A stretch of DNA of 64,000 bases, from positions 124,001 to 188,000 of the forward strand of contig SPDP01000004.1 of NCBI GenBank assembly GCA_009360345.1, read 5' to 3'. Shown here piece after piece: positions 1 to 10,162 of this stretch. The notes under the pieces were generated by a model, which saw only the letters and a list, made by a program, of their open reading frames with translations, had not been told where the DNA came from and made no database searches. The stretch is from Alcaligenaceae bacterium SAGV5 (GTDB lineage Bacteria > Pseudomonadota > Gammaproteobacteria > Burkholderiales > Burkholderiaceae_B). Both the position numbers and the translations under genes were made by a program. Position 1 is the first letter of the stretch, and each line of letters begins with the position of its first letter.

Positions 1-25
1 CCGCCCGCCACCGCCGTCCTTCCGG

Positions 26-1837
26 GTGCCCGGCCACGGCCGGGCCTGGGCCTGTTTCGTCCTCATCGGGGCGGCGGTGCTGGCGGCGGCGCTATGGGCG
101 GCGGGGGGCATCGCCCGCGAGCAGGCCTATGCCGAGGCCATGGCGGCCGCGCGCAACGCGGCGGCGCTCAAGGTCGCGCTGCTGACCGCGGAGCTCGACA
201 AGCAACGCTCGCTGCCATTCGTGCTGGCGCAGGATTCCGAGGTCAGGACCGCGCTGGCCACCGGCGACCCGGGGCGCTATGGCGCGCTGAATCTCAAGTT
301 CGAGGCGTTGAGCCGGGATACGGGCGCCGCGGTCATCTACCTGCTCGATCCGCGCGGCGTGGGCGTGGCCGCCAGCAATTGGAACCAGCCCACCAGTTTC
401 GTGGGCTCGGACTACGCGTTCAGGCCCTACTTCCAGGGCGCGGCGCACGCCGGCCAGGCAGAGTATTTCGCGCTCGGCAACGTCAGCAACCATCCCGGCC
501 TGTACCTGAGCCGGCAACTGGAGCAGGGCGGCCGGACGCTGGGTGTCGTGGTGGTGAAAGTGGAGTTCGACGGCGTCGAGGCGGGGTGGCGGCGTTTTCC
601 GGACCCCGTGTTCGTGACCGACGAGCATGGCGTCGTGCTGCTGTCGTCGCAGGACGAGTGGCGGTTCCTGGTCTACGGCGCGCTGCCGGCGGCGGGGCGG
701 GACGCGCTGCGGGCCAGCCTGCAGTTCGGCGGCGCGCCGCTGTCGCCCCTGCCGGTGCAGGAGGCCCCGGCGCGCGAGGGACAGGTGGCGGCGAGCCTGC
801 CGGGACAGGCCGCCCAGTGGTACGTGCATGTGCAGGAACCAGTGCCGGGCACGCCGTGGCAGTTCCATCTGCTGGGCGCCACGCGCGAAGCCATGGCGCG
901 CGCGGCGGCGTCGGCCCGGGTGGCCGCGGCGTTGTTCGTGCTGTGCGCCCTGTTCTTGGCGGGGGTCTGGCTGCATCGCCGGCATCGTGCCCAGGATGTC
1001 GTGCTGGCGCAGGCGGCGGCGCGGCAGGAACTGGAGTCGCGCGTGGCGGCGCGCACGGGCGAACTGCGCGCCGCCAACGACCAGTTGCGGGCCGAGATGG
1101 AAGATCGGCGCCGCGCCGAAACCGAACTGCACAAACTGCAGGAGGAGCTCGTGCAGGCGAACAAGCTCGCTTTCCTGGGCCAGATCACCGCGGGCGTGGC
1201 ACACGAGATCAACCAGCCGGTCGCGGCGATCCGCAGCTACGCCGATAATTCGGCCGCCTACCTGGACCGCGGCAATGTCGAGCGGGTCCGCGGCAACATG
1301 GCGTCGATCGCCGCCCTGACGCAGCGCATAGGCGTCATCACGGATGAGTTGCGGACCTTCTCGCGCAAGACCTCGGGCGCTTCCCCCGGCCCCGTCCCGG
1401 TGGACGCCGTCGTCGACGGTGCGTTGACGCTGGTCGGCGCCCAGATGCGCCGGCACGGCATCGAACTCGAACGCCTCGGCATCGGCGACGGCCTGGCGGT
1501 GCGCGCCGAACGCGTGCGGCTGGAGCAGGTCCTGGTCAACCTCTTGCAGAATGCCATCGAGGCGCTGGAACAGACGCCCGGCCCGCGGATATGGATACGC
1601 GCCGCGCACGAGGCGGACCTGGTCGCCATCGAGGTCGGCGACAACGGCCCGGGCTTGCCCGACAGCGTCATGGCGGCCCTCTACACCCCCTTTGTCACCA
1701 CCAAGCCGCGCGGCCTGGGGCTGGGCCTGGTCATCAGCCGCGACATCGTCGCCGACTTCGGCGGCACGCTGTCCGTGCAGACCGCGCCGGGCCGCGGCAC
1801 GTGTTTCACCATTCGTCTTCCCGAGGTCGCTTCGTGA
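26..1837 (+). CDS. dctB: DctB-type sensor histidine kinase
   Basis: Membrane sensor kinase that probably senses a C4-dicarboxylate or related acid and phosphorylates the adjacent DctD-type regulator. The sequence shows a membrane segment near residues 8-27, a periplasmic sensor domain of about 270 residues, a second membrane segment near 297-317, a coiled coil, the phospho-acceptor motif GVAHEINQP (His about 393) and ATP-lid motifs DNGPG and GLGLGL. The GTG at 26 is the first usable start, but the frame may begin before the window. Its TGA overlaps the ATG of the next gene, so the two are translationally coupled. The ligand is inferred from the family, not shown. Confidence 0.85.
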   Translation: MPGHGRAWACFVLIGAAVLAAALWAAGGIAREQAYAEAMAAARNAAALKVALLTAELDKQRSLPFVLAQDSEVRTALATGDPGRYGALNLKFEALSRDTGAAVIYLLDPRGVGVAASNWNQPTSFVGSDYAFRPYFQGAAHAGQAEYFALGNVSNHPGLYLSRQLEQGGRTLGVVVVKVEFDGVEAGWRRFPDPVFVTDEHGVVLLSSQDEWRFLVYGALPAAGRDALRASLQFGGAPLSPLPVQEAPAREGQVAASLPGQAAQWYVHVQEPVPGTPWQFHLLGATREAMARAAASARVAAALFVLCALFLAGVWLHRRHRAQDVVLAQAAARQELESRVAARTGELRAANDQLRAEMEDRRRAETELHKLQEELVQANKLAFLGQITAGVAHEINQPVAAIRSYADNSAAYLDRGNVERVRGNMASIAALTQRIGVITDELRTFSRKTSGASPGPVPVDAVVDGALTLVGAQMRRHGIELERLGIGDGLAVRAERVRLEQVLVNLLQNAIEALEQTPGPRIWIRAAHEADLVAIEVGDNGPGLPDSVMAALYTPFVTTKPRGLGLGLVISRDIVADFGGTLSVQTAPGRGTCFTIRLPEVAS

Positions 1838-3216
1838 TGGCTGCTTTCCCCATGGACCCCGCGCTGCCGGGCACCGAGCCGGTCGACCGCGTGCTGTTCG
1901 TCGACGACGATCCCGCCATGCGGGAGTCCAACCTGCAGACACTGGAGCTGGCCGGTTTCCGCGTCGAGGCCGCCGCTTCGGCCGCCGAGGCCCTGGACCG
2001 GGTTCCGGCCGATTTCGCGGGCGTCGTCGTCACGGACGTGCGCATGCCGGTGGTCGACGGCCTGGAGTTGTTCCGGCGACTGCGCGAGCGCGATCCGGAC
2101 CTGCCCGTCATCCTGATCACGGGCCACGGCGACGTCGAGATGGCGGTGGCCGCCATGCACGAGGGCGCCTACGATTTCCTGGCCAAGCCCTATCCGGCCG
2201 AGCGGCTTGCGACCGCCGCCCGCAACGCGTTGGACAAGCGGCGCCTGGTGCTCGACAACCGCCGGCTGAAGCGGCTGGCGCGCGACGCGGGCGAAAGCCT
2301 GCCGCTGATCGGCGAGACACCGGTCATGCAGCGTCTGCGCAAGACCCTGGGCCATCTGGCCAGCGCCGACGTCGACGTCCTGGTGCTGGGAGAAACCGGG
2401 GCGGGCAAAGAAGTGGTGGCCCAGGCCCTGCATGCCTGGGGCGAACGCCGTGCGCGGCCTTTCGTCGGGCTCAATTGCGGTGCCTTGCCGGATACGGTCA
2501 TCGAGAGCGAACTGTTCGGCCACGAAGCGGGGGCATTCACCGGGGCCCAGCGCCGCCGCGTCGGGCGCATCGAGCATTCCAGCGGCGGGACGCTGTTCCT
2601 GGACGAGATCGAAAGCATGCCGCTGTCGGCCCAGATCAAGCTGCTGCGGGTGTTGGAGACGCGGGAGGTTTCACCGCTGGGTACCAATGACATCCGGCCG
2701 GTGGACCTGCGGGTGGTGGCGGCCACCAAGACCGACCTGAGCGACCCGGCCCAGCGGGGCTCGTTCCGCGCCGATCTGTTCCATCGCCTGAACGTGGTCA
2801 CCGTCCGTATCCCGCCCTTGCGAGAGCGCCGCGACGACATCCCGCTGCTGTTTTCCTATTTCGTGTCGCGCGCGGCGGCCCGCTTCAAGATCGACCCGCC
2901 CGGCATCACGCCGGCGGTGCGCCAGCACCTGTGGTCCCATGCGTGGCCCGGCAATGTCCGGGAATTGATGCACTACGCCGAACGGGTGGTGCTGGGCGTG
3001 GAGGAGGCGGCGCCCCAGGCACCGGAGACCGAAGCGTCGCTGCCGCAGCGCCTGGAGCGCTACGAGGCCGACCTGATCCGCGAAGCGCTGGCCCGCCACC
3101 GGGGCGACATCAAGGCCACCCTGCAAACCCTGGGCATCCCGCGCAAGACGTTCTACGACAAGCTGCAACGCCACGGCATAGACCGCAGTGAGTATCTGAT
3201 CCCCCCTACGCGCTGA
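1837..3216 (+). CDS. dctD: DctD-type sigma54-dependent response regulator
   Basis: NtrC-family activator of sigma54 promoters, partner of the upstream kinase. The receiver domain covers residues about 17-130, with the acidic triad at DDD (23-25) and phospho-acceptor Asp67 in VVVTDVRMP. The central AAA+ domain carries Walker A GETGAGKE and the sigma54-contact loop GAFTGA. A Fis-type helix-turn-helix closes the protein (IKATLQTLGIPRKTFYDKL). It is 459 residues, normal for the family. The ATG at 1837 shares its A with the dctB stop codon. The last codons (Pro-Thr-Arg-stop) lie inside a dispersed intergenic repeat. The operon regulated is not in the window. Confidence 0.9.
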   Translation: MAAFPMDPALPGTEPVDRVLFVDDDPAMRESNLQTLELAGFRVEAAASAAEALDRVPADFAGVVVTDVRMPVVDGLELFRRLRERDPDLPVILITGHGDVEMAVAAMHEGAYDFLAKPYPAERLATAARNALDKRRLVLDNRRLKRLARDAGESLPLIGETPVMQRLRKTLGHLASADVDVLVLGETGAGKEVVAQALHAWGERRARPFVGLNCGALPDTVIESELFGHEAGAFTGAQRRRVGRIEHSSGGTLFLDEIESMPLSAQIKLLRVLETREVSPLGTNDIRPVDLRVVAATKTDLSDPAQRGSFRADLFHRLNVVTVRIPPLRERRDDIPLLFSYFVSRAAARFKIDPPGITPAVRQHLWSHAWPGNVRELMHYAERVVLGVEEAAPQAPETEASLPQRLERYEADLIREALARHRGDIKATLQTLGIPRKTFYDKLQRHGIDRSEYLIPPTR

Positions 3217-3277
3217 CGCGCGCCCCCCGGGGGGCGATGCGGGTGGACCGGCGGAGCCGGATCCACCGCATCCTGGG
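3201..3277 (-). repeat. Dispersed structured intergenic repeat, copy 1
   Basis: First of seven copies of a three-hairpin element, here in reverse orientation. Read on the minus strand, the modules are an outer stem GATGC/GCATC around GTGGATCC...GGTCCAC with inner hairpin CCGGC-tcc-GCCGG, then a CCCCCC/GGGGGG hairpin, then CGCGC-gtca-GCGCG and a GTAGGGGG tail. It lies between the convergent dctD and fabI genes. The dctD stop codon is inside the third module. Confidence 0.85.
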
Positions 3278-3294
3278 TCCTGGGGTTATCTTTT

Positions 3295-4089
3295 TTAGCC
3301 GATGCCGGGGACGACGGTGGAGAAGCCGGCGTCTACATGCGTTACTTCGCCGGTGACGCCGGCGGCCAGGTCCGACAGCAGGAAGGCGGCGACGTTGCCC
3401 ACGTCGTCGATGGTGACGTTGCGGCGCAGCGGCGCGAAGGTCTCGACGAAGTTCAGGATCTTCGAGAAGTCCTTGATGCCGGCGGCCGCCAGTGTCTTGA
3501 TGGGGCCGGCCGAGATGGCGTTGGCGCGGATGCCCTTGGGGCCCAGCGACGTTGCCAGGTAGCGCGTGGCGGCTTCCAGCGCGGCTTTGGCCACGCCCAT
3601 GGTGTTGTAGTTGTCGACGACGCGCTCGGCGCCCAGGTAGCTGAGCGTCAGCACCGCGCCGGTGCCGTTGCCTTCCGGCCCTTGCAGCAGCGGCAGGGCG
3701 GCCTTGGCCATGGCGGGGAAGCTGTAGGCCGAGATGTCGTGCGCGATGCGGAAGCCTTCGCGCGACAGTCCGTCCAGGAAGTCGCCGGCGATGGCTTCGC
3801 GCGGCGCGAAGCCGATCGCGTGCACCAGTCCGTCGAGTTTGGTCCAGGTCTTGCCCAGGTCGGCGAACACGGCTTCGATCTGCGCGTCGTCCGCGACGTC
3901 GCACGGAAAGATGAGCTGGCTGCCGAACTCGGCCGCGAATTCGGTGATGCGATCCTTGAAGCGGTCACCCACATAGGTGAAGGCGAGCTCCGCGCCTTCG
4001 CGGCGGCAGGCCTTGGCGATGCCGTAGGCGATGGAGCGATTGGACAGCACCCCGGTGACCAGGATGCGTTTACCGGCGAGAAAGCCCAT
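3295..4089 (-). CDS. fabI: Enoyl-[acyl-carrier-protein] reductase (NADH)
   Basis: Cytoplasmic enzyme of the last reduction step of each fatty-acid elongation cycle, and the classical triclosan target. It has 264 residues, the usual FabI length. Seen: the N-terminal nucleotide-binding segment GKRILVTGVLSNRSIAYG and the catalytic set Tyr151, Tyr161 and Lys168 (LSYLGAERVVDNYNTMGVAK), matching Tyr146/Tyr156/Lys163 of E. coli FabI. The ATG at 4089 is preceded by AGGGA at suitable spacing. An open frame continues upstream but is only high-GC read-through. Both flanks carry copies of the dispersed repeat. Confidence 0.96.
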   Translation of the reverse strand: MGFLAGKRILVTGVLSNRSIAYGIAKACRREGAELAFTYVGDRFKDRITEFAAEFGSQLIFPCDVADDAQIEAVFADLGKTWTKLDGLVHAIGFAPREAIAGDFLDGLSREGFRIAHDISAYSFPAMAKAALPLLQGPEGNGTGAVLTLSYLGAERVVDNYNTMGVAKAALEAATRYLATSLGPKGIRANAISAGPIKTLAAAGIKDFSKILNFVETFAPLRRNVTIDDVGNVAAFLLSDLAAGVTGEVTHVDAGFSTVVPGIG

Positions 4090-4114
4090 GTCGAGGGTCC
4101 CTGTAAAAGAATGT

Positions 4115-4192
4115 ACCCCCCCTGCGCGCTGCGCGCGCCCCCCAGGGGGCGGCACTGGTGGACCGGCGGAGCCGGATCCACGGTGCCCGGGC
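4115..4192 (-). repeat. Dispersed structured intergenic repeat, copy 2
   Basis: Reverse-oriented copy between fabI and the lytic transglycosylase gene, directly downstream of the latter. The outer stem here is GGCAC/GTGCC, where copy 1 has GATGC/GCATC. The inner CCGGC-tcc-GCCGG hairpin and the CCCCC/GGGGG hairpin are kept; the third stem is CGCGC-gca-GCGCG. Confidence 0.85.
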
Positions 4193-4229
4193 AACGGCCT
4201 GGGGCTGATGGGGGCGTGGGAGGTGGAGT

Positions 4230-5486
4230 TTACTGGATCTTCAGCGTGCGGCCGACGGGGATGGCGGAGCCCTTGATGCGGTTCAGGGCGCGCAGGTGGT
4301 CGACCGAGACGTCGTACTGGCGGGCGATGGAGCCGAGGGTGTCGCCCTTGCGGACCTTGTACGTGCGCGCCTGGACGGTCTTTTTCGCGCGGCTGTTGCT
4401 CGGGGCGGCGGCGCGCACGGGGGTGATGCCGGCGCTGGCGACCAGGGTCGGCTCGGCCTGGCGGCTGGTGGGCACCATGAGGATGTCGCCGGACCCGATG
4501 TGCGAGCGGGTGCCGAGGCCGTTGGCCTTGCGCAGCGTGGCCACCGAGGTGCCGTACTTGCGGGCGACGGTGGTCAGGGTTTCGCCGTGGGCCAGTGCGT
4601 GCGTGTGCCAGGACGACAGCGAGCCGCTGTAGGCGCGCAGGTTGGCTTCGAAGATGCCGATGCGGTCGGCCGGCAGCAACAGGGTTGGTTCGTGGCTGCC
4701 CAGGATCACGCCGCGATTGAACGACGGGTTGAGCGCCTTGAACTCCTCGAGCGGCATTTCGGCCAGTTGGGCGGCCAGCTTCACGTCGATGTTGCGGCTC
4801 TTGGTGATCGTGACGAAGTAAGGCTGGTTGTCGATCGACGGCAACGCGATGTTGTAGGCGGCAGGGTTGGCGATGATGTTCTTGATCGCCTGCAGCTTGG
4901 GGATGTAGTTGCGCGTTTCGTCCGGCATGTCGAGCGACAGGTAGTCGGTCGCCTGGCTGCGCGCCGTGTTCTTGTCGATGGCGCGCTTGACCGAGCCTTC
5001 GCCCCAGTTGTAGGAGGCCAGCGCCAGGTGCCAGTCGCCGTGGAAATCGAACAGGTACTGCAGGTAGTCCAGGGCCGCGCGGGTGGAGGCGATGGGGTCG
5101 CGCCGCTCGTCGCGCCACCAGTCCTGCTTCAGGTTGAAGCCGCGGCCGGTGGCGGGGATGAACTGCCACAGGCCGGATGCCTGCGAGCGCGACAGCGCCC
5201 AGGGGTCGTAGGAACTTTCGACGAAGGGCAGGAGCGCCAGTTCGGTCGGCATGCCGCGCTGGTCGATTTCTTCGACGATGTAATAGAGGTACTTGCCGGC
5301 GCGTTCCGCCGTGCGCTGGATGTAGTCCGGGCGCGAGGCGTAGAAGCTTTCCCACTCCTTCACCAGCGGCGTGTCGATGTTGGGCACCGCGTAGCCGCGC
5401 CGGATGCGGGTCCAGATGTCCGCCGGCTGCACGGTCAGGTCGACCATGCGCGGTTCCAGGCCGTCGTCGGGCGTGTGCAGGCTCAA
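4230..5486 (-). CDS. mltD: Membrane-bound lytic murein transglycosylase D-like protein with two LysM domains
   Basis: Peptidoglycan-cleaving lytic transglycosylase. The SLT domain (about residues 70-190) carries the catalytic Glu in LPFVESSYDP and the family motifs ASGLWQFIPATG and ALASYNWGEG. Two LysM peptidoglycan-binding modules follow (about 295-340 and 372-418; YKVRKGDTLGSIARQYDVSV). The start is uncertain: the only in-frame candidates are TTG at 5486 and ATG at 5447, neither with a good ribosome site, and no signal peptide or lipobox is visible although the family is exported. The frame stays open and Pro/Ala-rich back to 5613 without a start codon, so the 5' end may be damaged or mis-sequenced. 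Confidence 0.82.
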   Translation of the reverse strand: MSLHTPDDGLEPRMVDLTVQPADIWTRIRRGYAVPNIDTPLVKEWESFYASRPDYIQRTAERAGKYLYYIVEEIDQRGMPTELALLPFVESSYDPWALSRSQASGLWQFIPATGRGFNLKQDWWRDERRDPIASTRAALDYLQYLFDFHGDWHLALASYNWGEGSVKRAIDKNTARSQATDYLSLDMPDETRNYIPKLQAIKNIIANPAAYNIALPSIDNQPYFVTITKSRNIDVKLAAQLAEMPLEEFKALNPSFNRGVILGSHEPTLLLPADRIGIFEANLRAYSGSLSSWHTHALAHGETLTTVARKYGTSVATLRKANGLGTRSHIGSGDILMVPTSRQAEPTLVASAGITPVRAAAPSNSRAKKTVQARTYKVRKGDTLGSIARQYDVSVDHLRALNRIKGSAIPVGRTLKIQ

Positions 5487-5613
5487 CGGTGCGTCGAGGC
5501 GGTGGCCGATGGGGCGGGAGGCTGCGGAAAGTGGGGAGCCGGCTGGTCCGATTGGAGAGCCGGGAGGTGGAGCAGGAGCTTGCCGGGGCCGAGGCCCCGG
5601 GCGGGGGTGTGCG

Positions 5614-7200
5614 CTAGTAGCCGACGGCCTGGCCGTCGCGGCGTGAATCCGAGGCCGCGATGTAGCCTTCGTCGCCGCGATAGATCAGTTGGGCGGTGCC
5701 GAAGTCCAGGCTGTGGCGTTCCGAGACCTCGACGGTGTGGCCCAGGCTGCGCAGGCCGTCGACCACCGCGGCGGGCGTGTGGGCTTCCAGGCGGACTTCG
5801 CCGGGCTCCACGCGGAAGCGCGGGGCGTCGCTCATGGCTTGCGGGTTCTGGCCGAAGGCGCCCAGGCGCACCAGCATCTGCATGTGGCCCTGGGCCTGCA
5901 TCGAGCCGCCCATGACACCGAAGGCCATGACGGGCTGGCCGCCGCGGGTGACGAAACCGGGGATGATGGTGTGCATCGGTTTCTTGGACGGGGCGACGCA
6001 GTTGACGTGGCCGGGGCGCAGGTTGAAGCCGATGCCGCGGTTGTGCAGCGAGATGCCGGTGCCGGGGACCACGACGCCGGAGCCGAAGCCCTGGAAGTTG
6101 GACTGGATGAACGAGACCATGGTGCCGTCCGCGTCGGCGGTGGCCAGGTAGACGGTGCCGCCCAGCTTGGGGGTGCCGGCGGTGGGGGTGCCGGCGCGGG
6201 TGGGGTCGATCAGGGCGGCGCGCTGCGCGAGGTAGGCGGGGTCCAGCAGGTCGTCCAGGCCCAGGCGCATGGCGGCGGGGTCGGCGATGTGTTCGTGCAG
6301 GTCGGAGAAGGCCAGTTTCATGGCCTCGATCATGGCGTGGTACATGGCGGGGCTGTCCAGGCCCATGCCTTCCAGATCCAGCCGGTCCAGCATGCCCAGC
6401 GCGGCCAGGGCGGCGATGCCCTGGCCGCTGGGGGGGATCTCGTGCAGGGTGTAGCCGCGGAAGTCCTGGCGCAGGGGTTCGACCCACTGCACTTCGTGGG
6501 CGGCCAGGTCGGCCAGGGTCATGGCGCCGCCGGTGCGCTGCGCGAAGTCGACGATCTTCTGCGCCAGCGCGCCGCGGTAGAAGCTGTCGCCGCCGGTCCG
6601 GGCGATGTCGGCCAGGGTGTCGGCCTGTTCGGGGAAGCGCCAGCGGTCGCCGGCCTGGGGCGTGCGGCCGTCGCGGAAGAAGGCTTCGGCGAAGCCGGGT
6701 TCCCGGGCCAGGTTGGGGGCCTGGCGGGCCCACAGGCGGGCGATCTGCGGCGTGACCTGGAAGCCTTCCCTGGCGTAGTGCAGCGCGGGCTGGACCAGTT
6801 GTTCGAAAGGCAGCTTGCCGAAGCGCTCGGACAGCGCGCGCCAGCCGGCGACCTGGCCGGGCACCGTGACGGCGTCCCAGCCGGTGACGGGCATGGTCGC
6901 GCGGCCGCGGAAGTGGTCCAGGGTCCAGGCGGCGGGCGAGCGGCCGCTGGCGTTGATGCCGTGCAGGCGTCCCTCGTGCCAGATGATGGCGAACAGGTCG
7001 CCGCCTATGCCGTTCATGACCGGTTCGACCACGGTCAGCACCATGGCGGCCGCCAGCGCGGCATCGACGGCGTTGCCGCCTTCGTACAGCATGCGCAGGC
7101 CGGCCTGCGAGGCCAGCGGCTGGCTGGTGCTGACGGCATTGGCCGCCAGCAGAGGCATCTTCTGCGAGGGATAGGGGAAATTCCAGTCGAAAGGCAGCAT
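5614..7200 (-). CDS. ggt: Gamma-glutamyltranspeptidase family protein (Ntn hydrolase)
   Basis: Autoprocessing Ntn-hydrolase of the gamma-glutamyltransferase/acylase family, which cleaves gamma-glutamyl or related amide bonds. It has 528 residues. The processing site and nucleophile are probably Thr349 in KLGGTVYLATADADG. Glycine-rich segments typical of the small subunit follow (QSNFQGFGSGVV, GVMGGSMQAQGHMQ). The ATG at 7200 starts a protein homologous along its whole length (MLPFDWNFPYPSQKMPL); a longer frame to 7242 looks unused. No signal peptide is visible, so it may be a cytoplasmic amidase-like member rather than periplasmic glutathione hydrolase. It is divergent from the Bug receptor gene. 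Confidence 0.88.
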   Translation of the reverse strand: MLPFDWNFPYPSQKMPLLAANAVSTSQPLASQAGLRMLYEGGNAVDAALAAAMVLTVVEPVMNGIGGDLFAIIWHEGRLHGINASGRSPAAWTLDHFRGRATMPVTGWDAVTVPGQVAGWRALSERFGKLPFEQLVQPALHYAREGFQVTPQIARLWARQAPNLAREPGFAEAFFRDGRTPQAGDRWRFPEQADTLADIARTGGDSFYRGALAQKIVDFAQRTGGAMTLADLAAHEVQWVEPLRQDFRGYTLHEIPPSGQGIAALAALGMLDRLDLEGMGLDSPAMYHAMIEAMKLAFSDLHEHIADPAAMRLGLDDLLDPAYLAQRAALIDPTRAGTPTAGTPKLGGTVYLATADADGTMVSFIQSNFQGFGSGVVVPGTGISLHNRGIGFNLRPGHVNCVAPSKKPMHTIIPGFVTRGGQPVMAFGVMGGSMQAQGHMQMLVRLGAFGQNPQAMSDAPRFRVEPGEVRLEAHTPAAVVDGLRSLGHTVEVSERHSLDFGTAQLIYRGDEGYIAASDSRRDGQAVGY

Positions 7201-7341
7201 GGCGTCGCTTGCGGGTAGTCGTCCTGGCGCACAGCATACCAAGGGCCGGGCCGCGGCACTCCACTACAATGGACGCCGTCCGCCGGGCCGCGCCGGCGCG
7301 CCATCCGGGGCTTTCGTCGCGGCTGCTTCCTTGCCACCACC

Positions 7342-8310
7342 ATGAACCGTATCCTGCCTCCCCTGTGCGCCGGCCTGCTGGCGCTGGCCGGCACCGCCGC
7401 CACGGCCCAGACCTGGCCCGCCAAGCCCGTGCGTATCATCGTCGCCTATCCGCCCGGCGGGGTCAGCGACATCGTGTCGCGCGCCCTGGCCGACAAGCTC
7501 GGCGGCCAGCTCGGCACGACCGTCATCGTCGAGAACAAGGCCGGCGCCGGCGGGACGCTGGGCATGGACGCGGTCGCCAAGGCGGCGCCCGACGGCTACA
7601 CCATCGGCTTTTCCTCGATCAGCCCGCTGTCGCTGAATCCGCTGCTGGGCCGGGTCAACTACGATCCGTTCAAGGACATCGCGCCGGTCGCCAGCGTGAT
7701 GTATTCGCCGGTCGTGCTGCTGGGTACGCCGGCGTTCCAGGGCAAGAGCCTGGCCGACGTGGTCGGGCAGGCGCGCAGCCGTCCCGGCGCGCTGCGCTGG
7801 GGCACCTCGGGCCTGGCCACGGTCGGCCACATCACGCTGGAGCAGTTCAAGCGCGCGGCCGGGGTGGACATCACCCACATTCCCTACAAGGGGGGCGGCC
7901 AGCAGCAGAATGACGCGCTGGGCGGCCAGTTCGAGCTGCTGTCCACCAATCTTGGCCCGGTGCTGAACGGCCACATCAAGGCCGGCAAGCTGCGGCCGCT
8001 GGCCGTGGGGGCGCCCGAGCGCATCGATTTCCTGCCCGACGTGCCGACTTTCACCGAGGCCGGCTTTCCCAAGGCCAACCTGATGTCGGTGTTCGGCGTC
8101 TTCGCGCCGGCGGGCACGCCCGAGGCGGTGCTGGGCCGGCTGAACGCCGAGATCAACAAGGCCCTGGCGCTGCCGGACCTGCGCGCGCGCCTGGTGGACA
8201 GCGACAATGTGCCCACCGGCGGCAGCGCCGCGGCCTTTGCGCGCCTGATCCGTGCCGAGTACGACAACAACCGCGACATCATCCGGCAGGCCGGCATCAA
8301 GCTGGAGTAG
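7342..8310 (+). CDS. Bug-family tripartite tricarboxylate transporter substrate-binding protein
   Basis: Periplasmic solute receptor of the Bug/TctC family. A signal peptide ends near TAATAQ (about residue 23), followed by the family opening WPAKPVRIIVAYPPGG. Further family segments are VIVENKAGAGGTLG, AAPDGYT and HIPYKGGG. It has 322 residues, a standard length. No TctA/TctB membrane genes are adjacent, as is usual for these highly expanded orphan receptors in Bordetella and relatives. The ligand cannot be deduced. A strong terminator follows at 8370. Confidence 0.9.
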   Translation: MNRILPPLCAGLLALAGTAATAQTWPAKPVRIIVAYPPGGVSDIVSRALADKLGGQLGTTVIVENKAGAGGTLGMDAVAKAAPDGYTIGFSSISPLSLNPLLGRVNYDPFKDIAPVASVMYSPVVLLGTPAFQGKSLADVVGQARSRPGALRWGTSGLATVGHITLEQFKRAAGVDITHIPYKGGGQQQNDALGGQFELLSTNLGPVLNGHIKAGKLRPLAVGAPERIDFLPDVPTFTEAGFPKANLMSVFGVFAPAGTPEAVLGRLNAEINKALALPDLRARLVDSDNVPTGGSAAAFARLIRAEYDNNRDIIRQAGIKLE

Positions 8311-8369
8311 CGCCGGTTCCGGTTCGCCTTTCCCGCGCGAACCGGCCTACACTGTCTGCTTCGCCATAG

Positions 8370-8408
8370 GCGGGGCCGGCCTGGCCGGCCCCGCGTCCTT
8401 TTTCCTTT
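8370..8408 (+). terminator. Rho-independent terminator between the Bug gene and ettA
   Basis: A perfect 11-bp stem, GCGGGGCCGGC with a two-base loop, is followed by a T-rich tract (8396-8408). It ends only 14 bp before the ettA start codon. It therefore either ends the upstream transcript or sits in the ettA leader, depending on where the ettA promoter lies. Confidence 0.75.
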
Positions 8409-8422
8409 TCGTTCGTCCATCC

Positions 8423-10096
<1,674 letters not shown>

Positions 10097-10162
10097 GCGG
10101 CGGGGCGGCCGCCTTCAGGGGCGGGTCGAGGCCGTTCGGGCCGGACCCGGCGTCTGCCCGCA

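Noticed and set aside
3295..5355. FabI as a 686-residue protein with a long N-terminal extension
   Set aside because: The extension is a shifted reading of the lytic transglycosylase gene; the normal FabI start with ribosome site is at 4089.
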